Assembly: GCA_026874595.1 (NCBI GenBank)
Contig: CM049316.1
Location: 6,956,339-7,020,338, forward strand
Reading direction: 5' to 3'
DNA: 64,000 nucleotides
DNA from: Sipunculus nudus
Lineage: Eukaryota > Annelida > Sipuncula > Golfingiida > Sipunculidae
The position numbers and the translations under genes were made by a program. Each line of letters begins with the position of its first letter. The stretch's first letter is position 1. Shown here one piece after another: positions 1 to 15,100 of this stretch. Under the pieces are notes generated by a model. It was not told where the DNA came from. It worked only from the letters and a program-made list of their open reading frames with translations, and searched no databases.

Positions 1-17
1 AGATCTCGCAGACATAC

Positions 18-116
18 CTCACAAAGCAACACAAGACCTGTTTTCTTGGACTGAGACGCAAAGCAGTAGTTGGCACTTTTACTGGACATATCAGCGAAGT
101 ACACTCCTTTACCAAA
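18..116 (-). CDS. PARP2: PARP2 exon 16, catalytic tyrosine; last exon in window
   Basis: Residues 618-650: [18 protein letters not shown] with Tyr623 of the H-Y-E triad, then [10 protein letters not shown]. The donor GTATGT at 12-17 shows that more exons follow to the left, outside the window. Confidence 0.96.
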
Positions 117-3100
117 CTGAATAAAAGAGAAACAATAAAGTCAGAGACCAACAGCCTCCACCATGATCCTCATCCCACCGTGTTAGCATGTTGTGTACAC
201 AGCTGTAAGAGTCCAGCAGCTCCATCCTGGTGGAGGTCACCCCCTTAAAGCCTCCCCCTAAACATGGGACAAAGGAACTACCTTATCTAACAACATTATG
301 GAATACATTAAATTGAAAACATATTGATGTGAATAATGTGATGAAGATTATCTAAAAAAGCTCTATATATAATGTAATAAATAATCTTTACTTAACTTAT
401 TGTGAAGTTGCAAGAAGACAAAAATCCACGGACGTAACATTACATCTCTCTACCCGGCAGAGGCATAATAATACAAATCATACTAGACCATCATTAATCA
501 TTAAGTTCTTCCAGAAGCTGACTTTTAGTCCTATAAATTAATTGACTTAAACCTACTTTACACAACAGAAATATTCATACGATAAATACAGTCCACAATT
601 TTATCTGTACCCATTAAAAACAGCCAGGACATGTGTCAACTGGTTCTGTAACATGTCAATCTATGTGGCAACACCATACAAGCTTGGTATCCAGAATTTG
701 GCTCTTCAAGATTTTAGTATTGAAGGTTTAAGAAAATCATGTTATTTTAAATACACCTTAACATATTACTCTGTATACATTTAAATATTAATAATTAACA
801 ACAAAAAGATTTGTTAAGGTCTGTAAAAATATGCAACCTATACACATAAAAGAAGACCTATCACTATAACTGACTCACCATGTACCCTGTAACCGGAGCT
901 TCTGGTGGAGCAATCCTAAGGCCTTGACTCAGGATACCAACCCAGTTAGTTAGTCGTGAGCCGTGCCATAACAACATCCTGGAAGGACAAAGAAGAGCAA
1001 GTCCATCAGGTTATTAAGTGATAGTTTGTTATGAAGAAATCAAACATCCAATTATTAATGGAAACTACATCTCTTAAGCAAATATAAATTCTAAAGGCTG
1101 AGAGAGAAATTAAAACTTTGATGAGGGAGGCACACTAAAGATGATGAATTTACTATTACAAACAAACCATATTTCAATTCCATATATTCGACTTTTATTG
1201 CTGCAAACATCAGAAGTTAACAATACATTAACATTAAAAAGGTTCATGTCACTGACACAAGAGAAATATTGTTCAGAAGCACTTCTTATTTACATATTAC
1301 AAAAATGGCATACCAAGGATCTCCAGCAGAGCTTATATACTCCACCATATCTGCAAGTACCACACAAAGGACCTTAAGTGTTTTCTGCTTGGTAATTTAT
1401 GTTGTCACACTTTAAAAACGCAAAGAATTCTCTATTGCTGGTGTGTTTTACATACCTGTTGCCATGGTCTTTGATTGACTTGATTCTCTACCTTTATGTG
1501 ATTTACTTTGATCTATGTTAAAAGTGATATCCTATCTTTGGTGTGTTTTACATACTTGTTGCCGTGGTCTATGAAGCTACTGGCTTCTCCTTTTTTGTCA
1601 CAGCAGAAGATATCCAGGATCTTCATCTTGTACTGGTTGTGTGTTTTGGCATGTGTGTTTTGCAAATAATCTTCTACCATCTGGAAAAAAAGCAGACATA
1701 AAAGTTTGGATTTACTGTGAAATATGTAAATATCCTTCTTCCATTAATACTGTCACTAATGCTTAAAATAAGTCCCCTCAAAAAGGTTAGGAGGCTACGG
1801 TATATTACATGTCCCTGCAAACATTTTCCCTGCAACATTACATTATCTGAGGTACATGCTTAAAGTTGTATTCATTATAAATGTAGCTACTGATGCAGAC
1901 TATATATCCATATATAATGGTAAATTATTAATATCAGACTGATCAGCAGAATGATTTAAAGTGAAGTACTCTTCTAGTCGACAGTATAGGCAGGATCCAA
2001 CCTATTCTAGGAGATGTGAGCCAGTCTATTTTACAATTTATCCATCAACCACTACACCACTCCATGGTCTGACAGGAATCGTGCCAGATGATGCCAATCA
2101 TTCAAGGCATCCTGCTGCTGATGTGGGTTTACATTAGGAGATAAATACTGGTGAGATGCCCACAACAAATGCTTCCTCTTGATACAATTCAGCAGAAACT
2201 TTGAAAATTTGAACAAAAGAAAAAATGTGATGATTTTTCACCATGATGGTTCTGGTCTCACAGATGTCTGCCGAGACTTGAGATAACTATTTAATAAATT
2301 GTTAAATAAGAGAAGATAATATTAATATCAACCAAACAGACCCTCACCTTGAAGTCAGGGTCACTTTTCTGAAGAGGCGTAAGACCACAATGTAAGGAGT
2401 TGTAATGCGTGTCCACTGGGTTCTCTGTAGACTTGGTCTCTTTGATGATCTTCATTGCGATCTCAATGTCACCCAAAGCCTACAAGGTCAAGGTCATCAC
2501 AGGTAAAGGTTCCACATTGCATATAAGAAGACTTTATGTTTTAAGTTTTAGTAAAACTAGAATATGGGTAGTCAACAAGCAACTATGTGTATCCACCGAA
2601 ATCAGAGTGGGACAGGTGCCTCAATCCATGTTTTTTGTGTATGTTACAAAGCTATCCAAAGGCTACATTTGTGCAAAATTTTTAGCCTAATTGGTCAAAT
2701 TAGTCCAAAGATATGTGGGTTAATGTGTCAAAACTGACACACAGAGGGACGCACTGTAGAGAGGAAAAGTCAGAGGTCAACGCAAAATATTTTGACACCA
2801 GTTCACATGTGACCCCATAATGATGTAAAGTTTCAGAAAAATCGGTCCAGTGGTCTCAGAGTTCTATTACGGAAACAAACGCAACAGCGGCGGCAGAACC
2901 TGGTCAAAATCATAGTATCCGCAAAACTTTGTTTTGGCGGATACAATAATATCTATATGGGTACTGTTAGTACAATTAGTAGACTGAAACAGTTGTAACT
3001 GATCAAACATGGAGACACCTTTAACTGATAAAACATGGAAGTAAAGGAATACCACTGATACTGAACTTACCTCTAACAGTTGAATTTTGGCCTTCAAAAC

Positions 3101-6100
3101 ATCTTTAGTTCTTATAACTGGTGGCCTCTGCATACTGTGAACAAAGAATATAAATACAATAGAGAAACCAATTCCCACACATGTATGGATCCTATGTATA
3201 CCATAGAGTAACAAGACAAACAGTAACATTCAGATATTGCTGACAATTAACTTTTTCCCCAAGCATGTTCAGTTTGAGAAGTGAATGGAAATTAATGCAT
3301 AGTGATCAACATCAAACTCTGGTGTTTGTCAAACAGACATTGGTCTCATTTATCATAAAAGAGCTCAGTCCATCTGTGATCTTCAACAATGCAACTATTA
3401 TTCTAAAGGCCCTGTCTTAAAATATTCAATTACCTCCACGGTACTGACATTGAAGAGAATGCCATGCATTTCCTGTTCTTTGAAGAATTGTTTGATGAAC
3501 TGATTCTGAAAACATAAAATTTTATGCCATGATCATTTGTTTATTACTAATGACAGTACCTTCAATGCATCACTAATGTCCTTTTTCTTAATGACCAAAC
3601 ATCAACAGCAAATACCAAAAGCATTCATACTAAAATTTATTTCTACTTCACAATAAGGTTGATTGTGTGCATACCCAAAGCAATGTGGTATCCTCGTGTA
3701 GAACTCGTCACATGCCAGAACCAAGCGCTGACCAAAGTCGTTATTGGTGATACAGTTGTCAATCTTCTTCAAAGCAGCATACCCTGCCTTGATCTGGTCT
3801 GGTGTAAGCTTACCTGCAAGCCATTATCTTAAATTATAACTAATGAATCTTCAAAAGTCTTCTCAATTACAGTGAAACTCCTCTAAGCCGGACACTCAAG
3901 GGACTGGAGGATTATGTCTGTATTAGTGAGCTGTCCTGTTTAGAGGAGTTTGGCATATTACGTCAATTCTTCACTGAATGTTACTGATATCCTCTGTTTT
4001 GATTATGTTTACGCTTAATTTGAAATACATAAATTTTATTTAAATCATTTTCAAAATAGCTTAAATATGCATTTATAATTCATAAAATATAATTAGTGAA
4101 AAAGGAAAGACAAAGACTTCATCAGCTAGGCCTAACAAACTAATCTCGGCAGTTTCACTTGGAGTCAGTAGCTAGTTCATGGATAGTTGCACTAGGTATA
4201 TTGAAGATTGATTATTGACAGCATCCAGACGGCATGATTATTTGTTAAAGGATAGTCTTCACAACGCATTCACCATAACAAAGTGCTCACTAGTTAAGGC
4301 TCCCTGGGCTGGACACCGATCACAATGCACCAAACTTTAGTCTTTGATGGTGGTCTTGTCAAATGGAAAGCTGTTTGAAAGCTTGTTTTTTTTCTGATTG
4401 ACCGGCCAATCTTAATAAATCAATGATTGTGATATCTACACATTTATAGAAATAACAATTTTAACTGTATATTCACATGTAGCACCACGATGGTTCACCA
4501 AATTATGCTTGTCCTCGGGCTGTCGCTTTGACCAAAAGAGGTCATATGAGGACACAACCTTGGAGTGCCATCTCCCGGTAGATATATAAACAGAAATAGA
4601 ACTTGCAATGTCTGTCTACTTTAATATGTACTGGATATGCAGGTGGGACAGGAACGTTTGTCTGTTGTCTTGGATAGTGAGTTGTCTGCTTTACTAAGTT
4701 TTCGTTAAACATAATATAGAGGCAAATTTGAAGGGACTGAAATGTAGTGTCCGTATTAGTAATTTTTTGCCTTACTGAGGTGTCTGCAAGTAGGAGTTTC
4801 ACTGTATTTCTGTTTATATTATACTGATGGTATGTTTTTGTTTCACAACAAGATGTCATCTGTCTGCAAAAGTTGTAATTCCAGCTTTGCATGAGGGTTT
4901 GCAGGATACAGTAGGTACAGAAATTTACTCACCATTTTTTTTGTCAGCTTTACTGACCACATAATGTTCTAGTGAAACAATTTTACTAGTTTGAAAGTCA
5001 CCAGAGCAGGTATTGATCTCATGATGAAAATATGTCCTTCATGCGGGAACCCTCTTTAGCTAATCTGCAGTGCATCTATTTTAGGAGGGTATTGAAGGAA
5101 TGTATTCCTTACCTAACGGAGCTTTCTTGGCATCGTACTTCATCTCCACCACCGTATCCTCCATAGACTTGACATCACAGATCAGGTTGATCAGGTCCTA
5201 TCATACATTAATAAACACAATAGCTGATCTAGGTGTCACTCAAAATACTTACAAAGGAACAAATGACAATGAAAAGGATCAGATTCAGACATGTTTCTTC
5301 AGTCTTTTTATGTCTTATTATGAGTCATTGTGGGGAATAGGATATGTTAATCCTAAAATGTTGACCAAAATATCAATATAGAAATAAAGTCATTAACCCC
5401 TATAACCTCTCCTTCCCTACTATTGGAGGCTTAAATGTATTTATAAACACAGCTGCTGTTATCTTACCTGAACCCTCTGATCAAGCTTTGAGTCAGGAAC
5501 ATTCATAGGTTTCTCTGGAGCAGTTTCTTTCTCCTTTTCCTCATTCTGAATCAATAAAGCAGTTAACCTTACCAGCAATACACATGAGCTGAATGACAAA
5601 AGAACAGGACATACCACTGATTGTTTAAGAAGGGTATCACCAAATTCTCTTGGATGTCTGGGAGTACAGCATTTGGATATACAAGCTTTCTTATCTATAC
5701 AGTACTTCTAATAATAAATAACATCCTAAAATACTGAACATGAGATATGAAGAGGCAATATACAAAAAAAAACTTTAAGTTGTTAACATAAACAAAATTC
5801 ATATTTCAATAATTTTTATGTAACATTCCCTTATTGCTTCAGTATATGCAAGATTTTCTCTTACACAATTTTGTAATTATTTTTAGGGTATTATATAATT
5901 CCAACTTAAATTTGTGAAAGGTTCCATTCCATCATTTTGTGCACACAGGCAATGCAGTTCTTACCTTTGCAGTGTAGTCAATTTTGACGAGATCGTATTT
6001 GCCTGATACTTTTGTGAACTTACTGCGGTTACTCCAGTCATTTTTAGTTTTATCCTGGAACCTGTTAAGAAAGTAGAGGTGGCTTTTTAATTCTTAATGA

Positions 6101-9100
6101 CTTGTAAATAATTCTACACTGAACAGTTTTTGAGAGCACTGAATTTTTTCTGTTTGTTTTTTTTTTGCAATAAAAGCTCAAACTGAATCTATGATACAAA
6201 TTTCTGTTCAATATCTGTGAAGACTATTGATTACAAGAGAGCAATGGAAATAACCGATGAATGAGGAAAAAGAAGTCAACTGGTTAAAATCAAAACCGTA
6301 ATACAGCCATATGATCCAATACCAATGGTGAAAAGCTTTAATTTGCTCAACTCTGCAATCAAGAGCAAACCTAACACATCCAGCCATGTCTACACACCAG
6401 AAGACAGGCTGCTATCCCTGGCAGAACCTTTTCATTTAGAAATCATTCTAAAAGTGTTTTATATGCATTTAACATAAATTCAAACAAAATATATAAAATA
6501 GATCCTGTTAAGTTTTCTTCCTGATGGTATATGCATTTATAAAATTAACACTCATTTTTGTGTTGAATTTCAAATTTTTAAAAAATTTAATTTCTAAAAT
6601 ATGCTCTTATCAAAGCATCCAGTAACAGAAATCATTTTTTGGTTGGTTTAAATTATATAAAATAAAATATCTAAATTTTTTCCCCTTCAAAGTGTCTTTC
6701 TTGGTAAAAAATGAAGACATACTAAATGATAAAAACACATTCACTTACTTTTTACAAAAGATGCTTTTGGCTTGGTCGAGATCAGGACCACATGGAATCA
6801 GATTATTCTGTCCTCCGAAACCGACACGTCCCCAGCGGAACCAGACACTGAACGAATTCTTGTTGTCATCTTTTAGGATTTGCATCAAGTAATATTTGTT
6901 GTTATTATTTGATAAATTAGTCTGTAAAAAAGGAAATTTTTTTTAAAATTATTTTTTAATATTATTGAGAAAATAAAGACTACATCTTCTGTATCAAAGA
7001 ATGGTTACTAAGGTTTAACAAAGCTTATTACCATATAATATCACATGATAACTAGACTATGGGTATTCAACAAGATACTACATGTATCTGCTGAAATCAG
7101 AGCGGTACTGGTGAAGTGAGGCATGGATTGAGAGGCAAGGGGAAAGAGATTGAGATGTGTTGCATATTAAAATGGATGTCTGCCTTATAAACATGATTGT
7201 AGGTGATGTCCCCAGTCATTTGAAAGAGAAAGCTATCCAAGATGTATACACATGCAAAATTTTCCATTGGATAAGTCAACCACTGCTGAGATATGAGTGA
7301 TTTTTACCCTTATTTGCAGAAAATCAGATAGACACAATGCAAAAATGGTTTTAGGATGGGCCATCAAACTTGTATAAGCTGTAGAGCTATGTAAATTTTA
7401 TACTCATGTAAAATTTTAGACTGATACATCAAACCAGCCCTGAGATATTAGCATGGATGTCTGCTGTGAAAACATTTATATGTGGCGCCACCTGCCAACT
7501 CAATGAAAAATCTATCTTAGGTGTATACAGATGCAAAATTTCAGGGAGATAAGTCAAAACACTGCTGAGATGTGTCATTTTTACCCTATTTTTACTGTTG
7601 GCGCCACCAGAATTGTGTATGATAAATAGCTATGCAAGATCTAGACACATGCAAAATTTCAGGGCAATGGGTCAAACCAGTGCTGAGATATTAGGATGGG
7701 TGTCTGCAGCATAAACATTACTCTAGGTGTCACCACCTGTCATATAACAGAGAAATCTATCCGAAATGAATATACATGCAAAAATTCAGATGGATAAGTC
7801 AAAACCATTGCTGAGATATGAGTGACTTTTACCCTAAACAGAAAAAAACAGATTGACACCATGCAAAAATAGTCTGCAGCATAAATGTGAATGTAGGTGG
7901 TGCCATCTGTCATATAAACTAGAAACCTATCCAAAATGTATAAATTTGAAAAATTTTAGCTGGATAAGACCAACCACTGCAGAGATATGAGTGATTATTA
8001 CCCAAGGCAAACAATCAGAAGGACGCTGTGCAAATATGATTGCAGGTGGCACCACTAGTTTTGTCTATGATATAAAGCTATCCAAGAGCTACAATCAGGC
8101 AAAATTTCAGCCCAATTTGTCAAACGAGTCCCATGATATGTGGGTTTGTGTTTGAAAACAACAGACAGAAGGACCCTCTGCTAAGAGGAATGGTCAGAGT
8201 TCAACCCAAAATGAGGGCACATCAGTTCACATGTGACCCGATAATAATTCTGAGTTTCATAAAATTCCATCCAGGGGTTTTAAGGAGTTCTATGGACACC
8301 AACGCGCTGCGGCGTCCGGCTGAAAACATAGTATCCGTAAAACACTGTTTTGGCCAGTGCAATAATCCCTAGCAAACTTTTTCTCCATCTCAGGTTAACT
8401 TAGTGACCAATATACTATGGCTCTCTCCTGAACCTGACACCTAAATCAAGGTCATAGCATACATTATTGATATATGCAAAGTTTAAATTCCTAGGTCTGA
8501 TGGTTATGATTTGTGCCCTGTTGGTGTTCAGAATGAAGGCTGTGGTCTATCATTCCAACAAAAAAGCTTGAAAATGCAACTTATTATGAAATTTTAGTTG
8601 GCACAAACAGTCTTGGGCAGCAACTGAAAGTCATACATGTATCTGACAAACACAACTAGTATCATGACAGTATCCTGGCCTACTGCTGGACTTCTCTATA
8701 ATGAGAGTTTAATCTTTAGAGGCATGTTTTCACCCAGAAACTTGAAAAATGGCCCGAGTTTGGATAAAAATAAAAATTGCAGTGCAGGCCCAGTGTGATC
8801 TTTATAGATTAAGATGGACATATGGCCTGGCAGATGACAAGTAAATGCCAATGTTAGCAGAGCATGTAAAGAATAGTAATTACAGAACACAGTTAAGAAA
8901 AAATAACCAAATGTATACGAGGAAAAGCAAACATTCACAAATAAATTTATATTTCTTAAGCAATTGGTAGTCATATTTTCATAATCATCTGTAATTATGT
9001 GTTCTTTGAAGTTTGATCTTAACGAGAATATTGTACTTTTGTGTTGTGTTTATTCTGATAAAAAATATACACACAAACCTGATTTAGCATGGCATCATAG

Positions 9101-12100
9101 ATGTCCTTTCCCTCTGAGTAAACATGAGCCACTCCAACCTTACCATAACACTCAGGGTCAACAGGTGCTGCCCCCTTCATAGTGACTGTACGGACTGAAA
9201 GAGTATTCACAAAAATTATTACACCAATATAACCATTTTTCAATCAATTATCATTTATATGTTAAATACATTTCACAGGCATTATCAATCAGTGAATGAC
9301 TGACAGTTAAAGGAAAACTAGACTTACCACAATTTACAGCTCAACTGCATTTGCAGAAAATGCCAGAAATTGATATCATGCATGCAAGCCATTTGCGCAA
9401 AACACGTAATAGAGTTCTGACCAGATGCCCATTTGACTAGTGACTATTTTTAAAAAGCATGAAATCACATTTTTTTTTTATTCCACAAATAAATTGGAAA
9501 GAATGAAATTTTCACCTGAAACTTCAAGCCTTCAAGGGACTGTGACAGAACCAGGTCCTACTGTTAACTATAAACATTCAGTATATATATTTAATCTCTG
9601 TGTGACTGGGTTAAAATAATGTCTCACAATGAACTGACAAGATTCACTATGAATCTGAGTATGTAGGGGAATCATGTCTCACCGCTTGTTCCTTCTTCTC
9701 CATCTTCACCAGGTTCTGTTTTAACCTTTGACCCCTTTGACCTGCCCTTGTGACCTGATGACCCCTTGGCTGCTGGAGCATCCCCTGCTCCTTTGGCTGC
9801 TGATGCAGACCTTTTGGATGGTGCTTTAACTACTGGAGCTGGAGCTTCATCAGCGACAGCCACTGGAATAAATACAACAGTCTCAATTCAATATTATTTT
9901 CTTTGGTTTTAACAAATATTTCTATATTGAAGACTGTATGTCACCACTGTAATATAAGTCAAGGAAATGATTTTACTGTGAAGATCAAAATACTGGCATT
10001 CTTTCACTGGGGTCAGCAAACTGAGAAAAAAAAAGTTTCCTTATTTTGTTTGTTTTGCCAAGTTAACAGAGGAACCATTTTTCATGTATGTGCCAGGCAA
10101 ACACTTCCTCTCATTTCATATCCAGGTGTTAATCAGGCCTGGTGATGACTGCACTCATCTGTAAGTGAAAAAAGGCCATGGGGCACAGCCTTCCCATTAA
10201 GCCTGCAGAGAGCTCACCCTGGGTGGGGGCTGAAGAAGAACAAGTGACCCATGGGTCACGGCGCTCAGCTGTTATATATGATAAAAAATATGATTTGGGA
10301 AAGAGGCACATGCTGGTTTTGTGTGGTAATAAATAAATGCTTTATTATGAGTTGTTGGTGTTTAGCTTATGTATGGTTTTGATAGTGTCTTTGGAGACAG
10401 GGAAGAGGACTGATTTCATTTATTTTATTAACAAATGGAATGCTATTGTCACACAGATTTTGACTTGGCCATATAACTTATAAGCAGCACATATAATAAA
10501 AATTTAACTATTTATTAAAATTTAATAACAAATATTGTGCCAATATAATTTTTATTAAAAAAAAATAAGAAGAAAATCATATGATTTTTTAAAATAAAAT
10601 ATAACTGAAATGATTACAGAAATAATATTATAGAATATATTTATGAATGCATTCATGAATACATTTTGAAAGTATCTGCACTGGTATTCAAATACTTTCA
10701 TTTTTACCTGAATTCCCATTCTTATGCAATAAAATTTTTTAATGCAGTACATATTCATATTCGTATTCAAATACATTTGCAAAGCATTCGCACCATGTCT
10801 AGTATTTATTCAGTTTTAGCCAAACAATGATGTTGAGAATCCAGAATATACAAAATTCACACATTTAAATAATGATCATACGTACCTGGTTTTTTGGCTT
10901 TTATTTACATTAAAAAAATAAATGTAATATATTCACTTTGGACTACCTTCACATCAATCTACACACTAGACACAGTAGGAATCTAGATTAATATTATCAA
11001 CTGCATCTTTGTCTATCATTAATTTCCTTCATATGATCCCTAATGATTAGTAATGAATAATATGATTTATTTATTTTATCATTAAAATTTAACTGAAAAA
11101 TACCATAGGTGACTGCAAGGTGTTATTTGGAATAACACTGACATTCTATCCATCCATACAAGATTCTTACATCATCAGTAACTTCAAGTTAATTTTCTGT
11201 TACTCATCAACTAACAAATTCCTTTTCTATTAATTTTTATTTAATTTGTTATAAAAAACCAATACAAAATTATTAATTTATTGTTTATTGTTATGTTGTT
11301 TTTCAAAACAACTACTAGATGAGTTGGGTTGGACACCTGGATCAACTGTATCTGGGCATTAGCTGCCTGGCTGCCCCAGTGTATGCTTCGCTAAAGCATG
11401 CATAATCTGATGAAAGGTCAACATACAGGTGACTGAAGAGGGGCTGGATTGAGCCTGAGTCTGACATGGTCTCAAAAAAACATTAATAAAAGCTTCAATA
11501 TTTGGCCAATTTCTTTCAGCTTTCTAAACTACAAAGATGAAATCCTTATGTGTGCATGATATGAAAATTATATCAACAGTGCTCTTAGGAAACAAACGTG
11601 CCATGGTCAAAGTTGGGCAAAATTTAGGGTACTAATTTTATATTTAAACTAATAACTTATAAAATTTGAAAAATTCAGAACTAATTTATGGTATTCAATT
11701 GAATCTTGATGAAATAATGTTACATCCCTGACAAAAAATCTCTAGCTTCAGCAATCCTCTTGTTAAGGGAGTAAATATATTTCTTGATTTTTTAAAAAGT
11801 GCATTATGTTTGGGCCCATAACTTATAACAATTATGCCATACTGACATCATTTCTGGCATGTGCATAGTGAATGTGTAAAAAAATATGTATATTATATAT
11901 GATCAAAGTCAGATCAGTGGTTTTGATATAAGGGAGTCTTACAGTGTAACAATGGGATTTTAATGGAAAAATGAAGTTTTTCATTAATATTTCAAAGGAA
12001 TTAAGTCCTAGTGATCAAATTCTTGGCACGGTAGGGGATTTTGGAGACATCTAACTGTATGCCAAATTTAAGGAACTTAGAGCTGAAGCTGGGGAGCTGA

Positions 12101-15100
12101 GCTCTAGCAAACTGCATAACACTAGCTTGATGTAAACAATATGTGACATGGTGCTTGAAAACTTGAATAAAATCTACAGTTTTTGATCAACTGGTTTCAA
12201 ATTTTTGGTGTTAACAGACAAAATGCTAACAAAAACATCCTGTGAAAATTAACTCCACAGTAATTTCAGGAAAAAAACGTGCCATGGTCAAACTTGGGCA
12301 AAATTTAAGGTACCAATTTTATATTTTTGCCAATATTTAAAAAAATTTAACAGATTTCGATCTAATTTTTGTAATACAATTAAATTTTGATCAATTAAAG
12401 TTGTATTACTGAAAAAAAGTCCCTACCTTAAACACGTTTGGTCTTAAGTGACCAAATATCTTTCCTGGTTTTTTTATAGAGTCCATTATGTTTGGGCCCA
12501 TAACTTTTTTAAATAAAATAATACAGACTTAATTATAGGAATATTTATGGTAAATATGAAGAAAACCAGATGAGTAGTTTTGATATTAGGCAGTCCTGAA
12601 GTGTGAAAATAGATTTCTAATAAAAAATGGAGGTTTTTCCTTAATATCTCGAAGGAACGAAGTGCTATTGACCCAATTTTCGGCATGGTAGGAGATTTTG
12701 GGGACATCTAGGACATCTAACTGTATGGCGAATTTCAGATTCGTAGGTCCAATGGTGTCGAAACGTGCCAGTCTTACGGACGGACGGATGACGGACAATG
12801 GACCACGACTATAGCTCAGATGACTTACAGTCAGCTGAGCTATAAACTCACCATTTTGGCTGAGATTTGAACTCACAATCTCCCTGCTTTGAGTCCTGTG
12901 CAATACTCCACAGAAGTTGGTGGTTGGTAGACCACAGAAGCCTTCACAGCATGCTTGTGTATGTAACATGACAGTCTGCACAGTTTGTGTTTGCTTACTT
13001 CACTCAGTGACTTATATTTAATCTTACCTGATGCTTCCCTCCTGACCGCTCGAGAGAAATTTGTGGATGGGTTGATCTGCTGCATCTTGTCCAGGCTGAT
13101 GTCATACTTCTGTCGCCCAGCACTGAATTCTACTGTGGAATCTCCTGCCAGCCTGGCTTTCTCTAATCTGATGGTAGTAGCAGCATTATAAGGAGCCCAG
13201 CTTCCTCCATCCTCCCGCCATTCCCAGCTGTAGTATTCTGTAAGATACGGGTAATTTATACAAAATTATTAATAAATAAATATAAATAAAAGGGTAATTT
13301 ATGAAAAAAATAAATCACCATTCTTCATGTTTAAATTATAGCAGACAGCTCTCTGTAAAAAACTTGGCATTAACTTAATTTTGGTTGAAGCTTTCTTATT
13401 AAATGCTTGCAAATCTGATTTATTTCACTCCCTTTAATTTCAGTATCTCAGTATTTCCAATTGCTATGGTATGTCACATGAGTACCCTAATACCAAATCC
13501 AAGATGATTAAATTTTTGAAATTTTAATGCTGCTTAAATTGATTTTTTCATGGTTTCATTTGCAAGAATGGAAAAATTTATAATATGAGTCTTTAAGATC
13601 CTTATATCACAAAGTTGCATCAATGAGTCACTTTGCACCTGATGAAGTCTTCCAGCTTTGAAGGCTTGTGCAAATAATAAAGGTTGTCTACTCAAAAGAC
13701 ATTATCCTTCCTGAACAGTCTATACACATTAAGAAACATATTAACATGGCTATTCCACCCAGTATTGATATATCTATGAAAATTGTTTGTTCTGCATTCC
13801 AAAGTCCCTTCCTTACCCTGACTGGCTGAATCTTTACAGCAGCATCGTATTCTGCGTTCCCATCCAGTCTTTGTATTTTTCTGAACCATTTTCCCGAAGA
13901 CAATTTTCATCTTGACTGCTCCTCCTCCGACTTCAAACACCATCTATAAGGTAAATGTCATTACCCAATGACAAAGTGTCAGATCTCCTCAAGAATATGT
14001 AAATGATTTAAAAATGAATTTGTTTGAACACTGAAATGGTTACGATAAAAACTGACATACAAGACTACAGCCAAACATAATGAAGACTTAAAAACATTAT
14101 CCATCCTTGTGGAAAACAGAAGAAAATTTGTTAATTACAAATTACACGGACCATAAAGCCCTCAATTAGGCCCCTGTAAGGTCATCATCATCCCTGGCAT
14201 GGTTCTTCAAAGAAAGCATGTGAATAAAAAAAAATCCTGCTATTGGCTTTGTTATGCTTTGCTTGTGAAAATGTCAGACATGCTGTTTGCTCTGGACTTT
14301 TATATCTGATTATTTTCAATTAACATTTCTGGCACTTATCATAGCCCAAGTAGCCATACCATAATTACCATGACATTCTGCATCTTTTAGCAGTAGCCCT
14401 GAAATGCAGTTTCCAGGGTGATGATACTTACATTGGCTGCATCACTGTTGTACTCCTCTGTAATATTCTTTGAATGTTCTGCAGAGTATTGTGTCCACTT
14501 GTTTCCATCAGCTTCCCATTCCCATCTCACTGCAACTCCATCAATTTCAGTAACATCATCTGATTCTTCAGTTCCCGGTTCCTTCTTAATTTTGGTCTTT
14601 GTGGGTCCATCTTCATTACTGGCTGTAGCTAGAACAAGTAATTCACAATCATACATGGCAAGCTGAAACGGTAAAAATCTGAGATATTTTTCTTTTATTT
14701 TTGTATTTTATTTATATCTTGAGAATTTATGGGATTCTGTATCAAACCTGCCATGCAACATGAAACTGGCAAACTTCTTGCTGAAAATTCATATTATTTT
14801 TCAGATGTGAAGGATATTACAGATAAACCTAATATTTCCTAATACCATACTATATGTGAAAACATGATAACTATAGCCTGAATCTGAATGGACACAACTA
14901 ACAAAACCAGCAACTGATTGTTACAGGTTTTACTGGGAAGCAGTACCACTGAAACAGGTCATGTCACAGGAAATATATCCACAACACATCAAATATTTCT
15001 TTTAAAATAATGGTAGTTTTTTAAAGGCATAATAATCATTTGTGCTGCTCCTTTCTGCACTTGAGATATAAGTATTACTAGATCTTGTGTGGTATGAAAG

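Noticed and set aside
4920-4975. Possible extra PARP2 exon between exons 10 and 11
   Set aside because: Splice-like ends are present, but the main phases already fit without it and the translation has no match to the family.
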